Below are positions 1 through 5,435 of a stretch of 6,423 nt of DNA, piece after piece. A program made the translations under genes and the position numbers. The stretch's first letter is position 1. Each line of letters begins with the position of its first letter. The DNA lies in assembly GCA_017964055.1 (NCBI GenBank), contig JAGCSS010000147.1, forward strand, positions 1-6,423, given 5' to 3'. Source of the stretch: Lachnospiraceae bacterium (GTDB lineage: Bacteria; Bacillota; Clostridia; Lachnospirales; Lachnospiraceae). The notes beneath the pieces were generated by a model. The model had not been told where the DNA came from. It did not search any database and saw nothing but the letters and a program-made list of their open reading frames with translations.

Positions 1-227
1 GGTCGGACGATCGTGCGACCACGATGGAGATACTGGCAAATCTGAACGGATACGCGATCGGTTCGGGCATGCTCTCGGGCGAAGAAGCGATCCTTGAGGG
101 CATGATCGCCATCAAACTGAAGGAGGAAGACCCGCTCGTCATCGGGTATATCACGCGAAAAGGCGGCACTCTGTCAGAGTACGGGCGTACTTACGTGGAG
201 GAACTCGAGAAGTTCAGGGAGCTCTAA
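1..227 (+). CDS. LysR-type transcriptional regulator, C-terminal end (5' truncated by the window edge)
   Basis: This is the last ~75 codons of a gene that starts left of the window; the frame is open from base 3 and ends at TAA 225-227. The visible protein matches the end of a LysR effector-binding domain: a DRATTMEIL..LNGY..GSG segment, then an EDPLVIGYI strand and the terminal helix TLSEYGRTYVEELEKF, a typical LysR C-terminus. The N-terminal winged helix-turn-helix is not in the window. An internal ATG at 24 is not a credible start because homologous residues lie upstream of it. LysR proteins are cytoplasmic DNA-binding regulators that sense a small molecule. This one is co-directional with the acetyltransferase/sulfur-enzyme operon 195 nt downstream, so it could regulate that operon, but that is inferred from position only. 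The family call is fairly safe; effector and targets are unknown. Confidence 0.85.
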   Translation, partial: SDDRATTMEILANLNGYAIGSGMLSGEEAILEGMIAIKLKEEDPLVIGYITRKGGTLSEYGRTYVEELEKFREL

Positions 228-272
228 ACAGCGATAAACGAAGCTTATCACTAACGATTGAATCCCTGTAAT

Positions 273-301
273 TTTCAAACCGGGATCCGTTGTGTTATAG
301 T
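273..301 (+). promoter_or_regulatory. Predicted sigma-A promoter for the acetyltransferase operon
   Basis: TTTTCA (273-278, 4 of 6 to TTGACA) is separated by 17 nt from TATAGT (296-301, 5 of 6 to TATAAT). The -10 is preceded by TGT (293-295), giving an extended -10. Transcription would start near 308, leaving a leader of about 115 nt that includes the hairpin at 342-370. It was found by eye; the extended -10 and ideal spacing are the strong points, the -35 is weak. Confidence 0.55.
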
Positions 302-341
302 TTGCCCAACAACCAAAACAAAGACAATAACCGAAACAGGC

Positions 342-376
342 ATGCCCGGGAGGCTTAAGGCCCCGGGCATTATTTA
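342..376 (+). terminator. GC-rich hairpin with short T-rich tail (terminator or leader attenuator)
   Basis: ATGCCCGGG (342-350) pairs perfectly with CCCGGGCAT (362-370) around an 11-nt loop, and TATTTATATA follows. The tail is T-rich but not a run of T. It could be the terminator of the LysR gene, 115 nt past its stop. However, it lies downstream of the predicted promoter at 273-301, so it would also sit in the leader of the acetyltransferase operon and could attenuate it or stabilise the mRNA. The stem is certain; the role is not. Confidence 0.5.
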
Positions 377-407
377 TATACCGCCTGCGCGTTATTTCGG
401 GAAAGAC

Positions 408-415
408 AGAGGGGG
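408..415 (+). promoter_or_regulatory. Ribosome binding site that sets the acetyltransferase start
   Basis: AGAGGGGG ends 7 nt before ATG 423. No comparable site precedes the longer in-frame reading that begins at TTG 258, so translation is placed at 423. Confidence 0.75.
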
Positions 416-422
416 CATACAA

Positions 423-1415
423 ATGGAGCTGAGGTTTTCCGCGGAAGTAAATCCCGCCGACAGTGAGAGTCTGACCGCTCTTTATAACGATCCGGCACGT
501 CCGGAGCTTTTTGAAAAAAGCTTTTCGAAGCGTCTGGCATATGATGGGGACAGGCTGGTCGGTGCGGTACGCGTGATCAGTGAAGGCGTGGAGACGGCGC
601 TGCTGACGGATCTGAGGACCGTATGGGAAGAGGATGAGACGGCCCAAAAAGGTCTGGAGACCGCGCTCGCGCTGATACGCGAGATAGAAAAAGACCTGAA
701 CAACCGCCGTGTAATGGCCTGCGGCAGGCGCAGGGATCTGGAGACATTCGAGGCTGCGGGTTATGCCCGCTGCAAAAATGCCTGGGTATTTTTCCGTGAG
801 GGAATGGACGAGAGCGATGTTTTGCCGCCCGGGTACAGATTTGAGAACGAGTTCGTCGAGGACGAAGACGCAGGGAACAGGGGCCCGGCACGGACTGCCG
901 CGCCGAATGCGCGTTCCGCTGCCGAAAGGCCGGAGATCTCTTACCGCGACGGTCTCGGGGAAGCGTCATTTGCGGATGTCAACGATGTGCTGACCGCCGC
1001 GTTCTGGGGCAGGCCGCATGATGCCGCCAGAACCGAAAAGGCATTTACAAACAGCCGCTACAGCGTATCGGCCTATGACGGCGAAAAGCTCATCGGCGTG
1101 GCCAGAGCGGTCGCTGACGGCGGCAGGTACGCCACGATACTGAATGTTGCGGTAGTGCCCGGATATCAGGGCCTCTCGGTTGGCAAAAACCTGATGAAGA
1201 AGCTGTTCGGCATCATAAGCGAGGATGTGATCGTGCTGAACACACATCCGGGAGCCGTAGGGTTCTACAACCGTCTCCCGGAGCTCAGACGTACAAAGTA
1301 CATCTTTGAAAAATTCATTGCCGATCCGGCCGCAGAAAGGAAATCAGACAAAAATCCCGCATTCCGCCTGAACATGTACGCACCTGCGGGATACCGCTTC
1401 CCCGATGAATATTGA
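423..1415 (+). CDS. Two-domain GNAT family N-acetyltransferase
   Basis: A 330-residue cytoplasmic protein with two GNAT-like halves. The N-terminal half (about 1-127) keeps the strand pattern YDGDRLVGAVRV (40-51), LLTDLRTV (60-67) and a closing FEAAGYARCKNAWVF (109-123). Its acetyl-CoA loop (motif A) is not recognisable, so this half is probably non-catalytic. A polar, low-complexity linker (about 140-170) follows. The C-terminal half (about 171-300) has AYDGEKLIGVARAV (217-230), the ILNVAVVPGYQ strand (239-249), a motif A loop QGLSVG (249-254) and FYNRL (281-285), a complete GNAT core. In QGLSVG the usual first glycine of Q/RxxGxG/A is Ser252. GNAT enzymes transfer acetyl from acetyl-CoA to an amine; the substrate here cannot be read from sequence. 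It is the first gene of the operon, 10 nt before the M20 peptidase. The longer reading from TTG 258 adds 55 residues unlike any GNAT and spans the promoter and hairpin, so it was not used. Confidence 0.85.
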   Translation: MELRFSAEVNPADSESLTALYNDPARPELFEKSFSKRLAYDGDRLVGAVRVISEGVETALLTDLRTVWEEDETAQKGLETALALIREIEKDLNNRRVMACGRRRDLETFEAAGYARCKNAWVFFREGMDESDVLPPGYRFENEFVEDEDAGNRGPARTAAPNARSAAERPEISYRDGLGEASFADVNDVLTAAFWGRPHDAARTEKAFTNSRYSVSAYDGEKLIGVARAVADGGRYATILNVAVVPGYQGLSVGKNLMKKLFGIISEDVIVLNTHPGAVGFYNRLPELRRTKYIFEKFIADPAAERKSDKNPAFRLNMYAPAGYRFPDEY

Positions 1416-1421
1416 AAGGAG
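1415..1421 (+). promoter_or_regulatory. Ribosome binding site that sets the M20 peptidase start
   Basis: AAAGGAG overlaps the last base of the acetyltransferase stop codon and lies 4 nt before ATG 1426. The alternative in-frame ATG 1405 has no purine-rich site upstream and would overlap the preceding gene. The 4-nt spacing is shorter than usual. Confidence 0.65.
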
Positions 1422-1425
1422 TGCC

Positions 1426-2568
1426 ATGAGATACTCGGTTGACAATGACCGCCTGCTGCAAAGCTTCTTAAAGCTCACGTCCTTCGACAGCGAGTCGTAC
1501 GGCGAGCGGGAGGTGGGCGAATACGTCACAGCGGAGCTTAAAAAGCTCGGGCTGCAGGTGAGGACGGATACGACTGATGCGGGATTTCTGGAGAGACATC
1601 CCGGCAGTTATCCGAATATATACGCTGTCCTTCCCGGGACCGGGGAGAAAAAAGATGAAGAACCGCTGCTGCTTGCGGCGCATCTGGATACGGTAAGCCC
1701 CGGACGCGGCAAAAAGGCCGCGGTCCACGGGGACGGAACGATCACTTCGGACGGGACCACGGTACTCGGCGCGGACGACGCGGCAGGTATCGCCTCGATC
1801 CTTGAGGCACTCGCAAGCGCGATCGAAAAAGGCCTGTCACATCCCGATATCGAGGTGCTGATAACCCCGGCTGAAGAGACCTTCTGCGAGGGTTCGGAAC
1901 ATTTCGACTATTCTCTCCTGCGCTCGAAAAAAGCGATCGTTCTCGACCTGGACGGACCCGTCGGGACTGCGGCAAATACCGCGCCGACGATACTTTCGCT
2001 GGATATAGAGATCATAGGGCGGGCCGCGCATGCGGGATTTGCGCCGGAGGACGGGATCAATGCCCTGAGCATAGCGGTCGAGGCGCTGTCGGGGCTGCCC
2101 GTGGGACGTCTCGCATCGGGGAGCACGGTGAATTTCGGAACTATAGAAGGCGGGACCGGTAAAAATATCGTACCCGGGCGCGTACGGATCACAGGCGAGG
2201 TACGGAGTCACGATCACAGCGAGGCGCTGCGCCGCAGAGATGAGATATTCGCGCGTTTTGAAGAGACGGCTAAGAAGCACGGAGCGAAAGCCGTGTGCGG
2301 CGGAAAAGAGCATATCCGCGCGTATCTGGTGGATGAGGATGCCGCGATAGTAAAGCATTTTTACAGAGCGGCTGCGGCTGTCGGAGCAGAGCCCGGTGCT
2401 CTCAGAAAAACCTACGGGGGGAGCGATGCGAACCGTCTGAACGAGCACGGGATCGAATCCCTGGTAGCGGCATGTGCCATGGAGAATGTGCATACGACCG
2501 CGGAACGGACCAACATAAAAGAACTTGCGGGAGCGGCTGAACTGACACTGGCCCTCATCGCGGAATAG
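1426..2568 (+). CDS. Peptidase T-like M20 family zinc metallopeptidase
   Basis: A 380-residue cytoplasmic enzyme of the M20 family, closest in motif layout to the PepT-like group. Two-metal-site residues are visible in order: AAHLDTV (His86, Asp88), GADDAAG (bridging Asp117, base after it), TPAEET with the catalytic and ligand pair Glu150-Glu151, VLDLDGPVG (Asp174 likely ligand) and NVHTTAE (His356). The inserted dimerisation domain carries GRAAHAGFAPEDG (198-210, His202) and NFGTIEGGTGKNIVPG. All key residues are present and the length is normal for the family, so the gene looks intact. M20 enzymes hydrolyse peptide or N-acyl bonds at free N-termini; the PepT group are aminopeptidases on tri/dipeptides, but many PepT-like proteins have untested substrates. 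ATG 1426 was chosen for its ribosome site; ATG 1405 would add seven residues. It is followed after 9 nt by the PLP trans-sulfuration gene, suggesting co-translation. Confidence 0.9.
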   Translation: MRYSVDNDRLLQSFLKLTSFDSESYGEREVGEYVTAELKKLGLQVRTDTTDAGFLERHPGSYPNIYAVLPGTGEKKDEEPLLLAAHLDTVSPGRGKKAAVHGDGTITSDGTTVLGADDAAGIASILEALASAIEKGLSHPDIEVLITPAEETFCEGSEHFDYSLLRSKKAIVLDLDGPVGTAANTAPTILSLDIEIIGRAAHAGFAPEDGINALSIAVEALSGLPVGRLASGSTVNFGTIEGGTGKNIVPGRVRITGEVRSHDHSEALRRRDEIFARFEETAKKHGAKAVCGGKEHIRAYLVDEDAAIVKHFYRAAAAVGAEPGALRKTYGGSDANRLNEHGIESLVAACAMENVHTTAERTNIKELAGAAELTLALIAE

Positions 2569-2577
2569 AGGCTGATC

Positions 2578-3669
2578 ATGTATTCTTTTGAGACACGATG
2601 TATACATGGGGAGGAGCATTCCCTGTCCGACGGCAACTGTGCCGTAAGCTTTCCGATCTATCAGACGGCCTGTTTCAGTCATCTGACTCCGGGTCACAAT
2701 CCGTCGGGATTCGACTATTCCCGCGAATCAAATCCCACCAGGCGGTTTCTCGAAGAGACCGTCAGCTCTTTGGAGGGCGCGTACGATACTGTGGCATTTT
2801 CCTCGGGAATGGCTGCGATCACGACGTTTTTTGATCTTTTCGGGCCAAACGACCGCATCCTCTGCGGAGAGGACCTCTACGGCGGTGTGGTGCGTCTGAT
2901 AAACGAGGTCCTTGCCGTGAAAAACTACCGCATAGAGGCGGTAGACATGACCGATCCCAAGGCGGTTGAGGCCGCGGTGACGCCCGATACGAAGGCGATA
3001 TATCTCGAGACGCCCTCAAACCCGATGATGCAGACGAGCGATATTGCCGCGATAGCGCGCATTGCCCATGCAAACGGTGCGATGCTCGCAGTCGACAATA
3101 CCTTTATGACGCCGTATTTCCAGCATCCGATCGAGGAAGGAGCCGATATCGTGCTGCATTCGGGGACAAAATACCTGAGCGGCCACAACGATACCGTATG
3201 CGGTTTCTTAAGCAGCAAGGATCCGGCGGTCGCGGAACGCATTCGACGCCTGTCGAAAACTACGGGTGCCACGCTCGGACCTTTTGAATGCTGGCTGTGC
3301 CTGCGAGGCATAAAAACGCTGGCTCTGAGAATGGAGAAGCACCGCGCGAATGCGCTGGCCGTGCGCGACTGGCTGCTGGCGCGCGATGATGTGGAGAAAG
3401 TCTATTACGCGGGAAGCGGAATGATCGCGTTTACGGTCGGCTCGGCGGAGCAGGCACTGTCGATCCTGAAGCGCGTTAAGCTGATCACGTTTGCGGAGAG
3501 TCTCGGCGGAACCGAGACTCTGCTCACTTACCCGATAATGCAGACGCACCCCGATGTTCCCGCCGAACAGCGCGAAAGACTCGGGATCACGGATCGGCTG
3601 CTGCGCATGTCCGTGGGCATAGAGAGTGCCGAGGATATCCTGGCCGATCTGGCTCAGGCCATGGACTGA
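2578..3669 (+). CDS. PLP-dependent trans-sulfuration enzyme (cystathionine gamma-synthase/lyase family)
   Basis: A 363-residue fold-type I PLP enzyme of the Cys/Met metabolism family. Visible motifs: YSRESNPT (47-54, phosphate contact across the dimer), LEG, FSSGMAAI (74-81, phosphate loop), YGG (101-103, ring-stacking Tyr), ETPSNP (144-149), AVDNTF (171-176, Asp173 to the pyridine nitrogen), HSGTKYLSGHND (194-205) with Lys198 as the Schiff-base lysine, RGIKTL, ESLGGTETL (307-315) and LLRMSVGIES (341-350, Arg343 binding the substrate carboxylate). Members make cystathionine from cysteine and an O-acylhomoserine, or cleave cystathionine, or act as O-acetylhomoserine sulfhydrylases; sequence alone does not separate these. 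The C-S lyase gene downstream favours the synthase. Oddity: the segment between VEKVYYAG and GMIAFTV is about 20 residues shorter than in classical MetB-type enzymes. Start ATG 2578 follows a modest AGAGG 9 nt past the previous stop. Confidence 0.92.
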   Translation: MYSFETRCIHGEEHSLSDGNCAVSFPIYQTACFSHLTPGHNPSGFDYSRESNPTRRFLEETVSSLEGAYDTVAFSSGMAAITTFFDLFGPNDRILCGEDLYGGVVRLINEVLAVKNYRIEAVDMTDPKAVEAAVTPDTKAIYLETPSNPMMQTSDIAAIARIAHANGAMLAVDNTFMTPYFQHPIEEGADIVLHSGTKYLSGHNDTVCGFLSSKDPAVAERIRRLSKTTGATLGPFECWLCLRGIKTLALRMEKHRANALAVRDWLLARDDVEKVYYAGSGMIAFTVGSAEQALSILKRVKLITFAESLGGTETLLTYPIMQTHPDVPAEQRERLGITDRLLRMSVGIESAEDILADLAQAMD

Positions 3670-3759
3670 GGCCGCAGCCGAAGGAACCTGTTTGCATGAA
3701 AGAAATATAAGAAGTAAGGAAACTGCAGTATTTTTAACGCAGCTGAACCGGAGAAAGAA
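3670..3759 (+). other. 90-nt intra-operon gap
   Basis: There is no coding frame of note and no T-run terminator. GGAG at 3750-3753 serves ATG 3760 with 6-nt spacing. TATAAG at 3706-3711 resembles a -10 box but has no matching -35, so a separate promoter for the C-S lyase is possible but not supported. A short CTGC/GCAG stem (3723-3726 / 3739-3742) is too weak to assign. Confidence 0.4.
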
Positions 3760-4950
3760 ATGTCTGAGAGAAATCTTGATTTTGATAAGGTTATACCGCG
3801 CAGGAATACGAAATGCCTGAAATATGATTTTGCGGAAAAGCGCGGATATCCAAAGGATGTGCTGCCTCTGTGGGTGGCCGACATGGATTTTAAGACGAGC
3901 TCGTATATCGAGGATGCACTCGTGGAGCTCGCGCATCACAATATTTTCGGCTACACGAACGATCAGCCGGGAGACGGATTTTTTGAGGCCGTTGCGGGCT
4001 GGATGAAAAGGCATCACGGCTGGAAAGTTGAGCAGGAATGGCATGTAAAGACGCCCGGCGTGGTATTTGCCATTGCCGCGGCGATCAGGGGACTTACGGC
4101 GCCCGGAGACGGTGTTATCATCCAGCAGCCCGTATACTATCCGTTTGCCGACATCATCAAAGTAAATAATCGCCGGCTGGTCGTTTCCGAACTCAAAGCG
4201 GATGAGAACGGGCATTATGTGATGGATCTCTGGGATTTTGAGGAAAGGATAGAGAAAGAGAACGTAAAGCTTTTTATCCTCTGCAACCCGCATAATCCCG
4301 TGGGCCGCGCATGGACAAAGGACGAGCTGCTGCGCATCGGAGGGATCTGCGCAAGGCACGGCGTGACCGTTTTCAGCGATGAGATCCACAGCGATTTTGT
4401 CTGGAAGGACGAGCATATCGTATTCCAGGAGCTCAGAGAGGATTTTAAGGAATTTACGCTTACGGCAACAGCCCCGAGCAAGACGTTTAATCTCGCGGGG
4501 CTGCAGCAGTCAAATATTTTCGTTCCCAATGCCGGTCTCAGAAAGCGTCTGATCCGCGCGATCGCGGAGTCCGGATATGACGAGCCGAACGCGGCGGGCC
4601 TTACGGCGGCGCAGGCGGCTTATACTCACGGCGACGTGTGGTACGATGCGGTCCGCCGGTATATACGCGGGAATCTCGACTATCTGCAGAGCTTCGTGAT
4701 CGAAAACATACCGGGAGCCGTGGTCTCCGAGACCGAAGCAACGTATCTGGCCTGGATAGACCTGAACCGGACGGGACTCACGCCTGCCGAGATAAATGAC
4801 AGGGTGGTTTACCGCGCAGGGCTCTGGCTCGACCGCGGAGGCATGTTCGGACCTTCGGGAGAAGGCTTCGAACGCATAAACGCCGCCTGCCCGAGGAGTG
4901 TGCTGAAAGAGGCTCTCGAGCGGCTGGCGGAGGCATTTCAGGCCTCGTAA
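3760..4950 (+). CDS. PatB/MalY-type aminotransferase, probable cystathionine beta-lyase (C-S lyase)
   Basis: A 396-residue class I/II PLP enzyme of the MalY/PatB group, of normal length. Motifs in order: PLWVADMDF (36-44) and FGYTN (63-67) near the N-terminus, QQPVYYPF (122-129, Tyr stacking on PLP), LCNPHNPVGRAW (174-185, Asn179 to PLP O3'), FSDEIHSDFV (205-214, Asp207 to the ring nitrogen), APSKTFNLAGL (238-248) with Lys241 as the Schiff-base lysine, and ERINAACPR (371-379, Arg379 as substrate carboxylate ligand by analogy). The DEIHSDFV and APSKTFN signatures separate this group from ordinary aspartate aminotransferases. Family members cleave the C-S bond of cystathionine or other S-linked cysteines to a thiol, pyruvate and ammonia; some MalY-like proteins have extra regulatory roles. 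Placed after a cystathionine gamma-synthase-type gene, it completes trans-sulfuration to homocysteine. Its 3' end overlaps the convergent Dabb gene by 13 nt. Confidence 0.9.
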   Translation: MSERNLDFDKVIPRRNTKCLKYDFAEKRGYPKDVLPLWVADMDFKTSSYIEDALVELAHHNIFGYTNDQPGDGFFEAVAGWMKRHHGWKVEQEWHVKTPGVVFAIAAAIRGLTAPGDGVIIQQPVYYPFADIIKVNNRRLVVSELKADENGHYVMDLWDFEERIEKENVKLFILCNPHNPVGRAWTKDELLRIGGICARHGVTVFSDEIHSDFVWKDEHIVFQELREDFKEFTLTATAPSKTFNLAGLQQSNIFVPNAGLRKRLIRAIAESGYDEPNAAGLTAAQAAYTHGDVWYDAVRRYIRGNLDYLQSFVIENIPGAVVSETEATYLAWIDLNRTGLTPAEINDRVVYRAGLWLDRGGMFGPSGEGFERINAACPRSVLKEALERLAEAFQAS

Positions 4951-5234
4951 TCCATGCAGGTCCTCGATGCGGTGAAAGGCCTTACCTTTGTATTTGCGAC
5001 CTCAACATGCGCGGGATGAACTGAATATCCCTTCAGCGAAGCCTCGTCCTCAAAGCAGGAGTCGAGCATGACATCGCAGTTCGAGCTCGCGAGAGGGCAG
5101 ATATTCACTTTGATGTCGATGAGCCCCGGGATCTGTCCCTTGAGGCCTTCGAGACCCGATTTGATACCGGACTTTATTTCATCGCTGTTTTTGAATTCAT
5201 CTTTTAATGTCCAGAGAATAACGTGTTTTACCAT
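4938..5234 (-). CDS. Dabb (stress-responsive A/B barrel) domain protein
   Basis: A 98-residue single-domain protein of usual length for the family. It begins MVKHVILWTLKDE, a standard Dabb first strand, then a helix (about 18-35), IPGLIDIKV (35-43), a strand with CDVMLDSCFEDEASLKGY (53-70), the conserved HPAHVEVA (73-80), VRPFTASR (84-91) and MDYEA (94-98). Dabb proteins form dimeric alpha/beta barrels; a few are enzymes in plants or fungi, but the bacterial role is mostly unknown and no catalytic function can be assigned here. On its own strand AAGGAG (5240-5245 in + coordinates) sits 5 nt before the ATG. The gene is monocistronic as far as visible, has its own predicted promoter, and runs convergently into the C-S lyase gene with a 13-nt overlap. 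Confidence 0.9.
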   Translation of the reverse strand: MVKHVILWTLKDEFKNSDEIKSGIKSGLEGLKGQIPGLIDIKVNICPLASSNCDVMLDSCFEDEASLKGYSVHPAHVEVANTKVRPFTASRTCMDYEA

Positions 5235-5253
5235 AAATGCTCCTTTTGATAGT

Positions 5254-5278
5254 GGCCCGGGGACGATATCTCCGGGTC
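5254..5278. other. GC-rich hairpin in the Dabb leader / downstream flank of the operon
   Basis: GGCCCGGGGA can pair with TCTCCGGGTC around the 5-nt loop CGATA (ten pairs, two of them G-U when read on +). On the - strand it lies in the predicted Dabb 5' leader, ending 8-9 nt before the ribosome site. On + it is followed by GTTTTATGTTTG, so it could also weakly terminate rightward read-through. The pairing is visible; the function is open. Confidence 0.45.
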
Positions 5279-5302
5279 GTTTTATGTTTGTGTCCGCCTA
5301 AC

Positions 5303-5331
5303 ATGATACCATACGGAACGACTCATATCCA
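5303..5331 (-). promoter_or_regulatory. Predicted promoter for the Dabb gene
   Basis: Read on the - strand: TGGATA (5331-5326, 4 of 6 to the -35 consensus), a 17-nt spacer, and TATCAT (5308-5303, 5 of 6 to TATAAT) preceded by TGG, an extended -10. The start of transcription would be near 5296, leaving about 60 nt of leader containing the hairpin at 5254-5278. Confidence 0.55.
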
Positions 5332-5353
5332 TACTTTTGTAACGGCGGGAAAT

Positions 5354-5386
5354 GGTCTGCTTCAATTGACTGCAGGCCCTTTTTTT
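5354..5386 (+). terminator. Intrinsic-terminator-like hairpin with T7 tract
   Basis: GGTCTGC (5354-5360) pairs with GCAGGCC (5372-5378, one G-U) around an 11-nt loop. One C and seven T (5380-5386) follow at once, and AAA at 5350-5352 could extend the stem with the T run. The form is that of a + strand Rho-independent terminator. The nearest upstream + gene ends at 4950, so it would end a transcript that crosses the Dabb gene antisense, or act as an attenuator in a leader. It overlaps the promoter listed at 5366-5394. Confidence 0.5.
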
Positions 5387-5394
5387 GTTAGCAT
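5366..5394 (+). promoter_or_regulatory. Predicted promoter for the AmmeMemoRadiSam gene
   Basis: TTGACT (5366-5371, 5 of 6 to consensus) and TAGCAT (5389-5394, 4 of 6) are 17 nt apart, with TGT (5386-5388) making an extended -10. The transcript would start near 5401, with a ~35-nt leader carrying AAAGGAG at 5422-5428, 7 nt before ATG 5436. The -35 lies in the loop and the T tract in the spacer of the terminator-like structure at 5354-5386. Confidence 0.55.
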
Positions 5395-5435
5395 GAAGGA
5401 GGTGAGAACGGGATTGTCGGGAAAGGAGTCCTTCC

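Noticed and set aside
233..249. GATAA/TTATC inverted repeat after the LysR stop
   Set aside because: Only five A-T-rich pairs and no T run; too weak for a terminator or operator call.
258..422. N-terminal extension of the acetyltransferase from TTG 258
   Set aside because: It has no ribosome site, is unlike GNAT sequence, and runs through a promoter-like element and a GC hairpin; ATG 423 has AGAGGGGG at good spacing.
1837..2697. 286-codon open frame on the - strand opposite the M20 peptidase
   Set aside because: The M20 motifs on + are complete and in order; the antisense product has no recognisable family.
3706..3711. TATAAG as a -10 box for a separate C-S lyase promoter
   Set aside because: No -35-like hexamer at 16-18 nt upstream and no extended -10 TG.
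3208..4416. 402-codon open frame on the - strand
   Set aside because: It lies antisense across two well-supported PLP enzyme genes, shows no recognisable family pattern and is Arg/His/Ser-rich, as expected of a shadow frame in GC-rich DNA.
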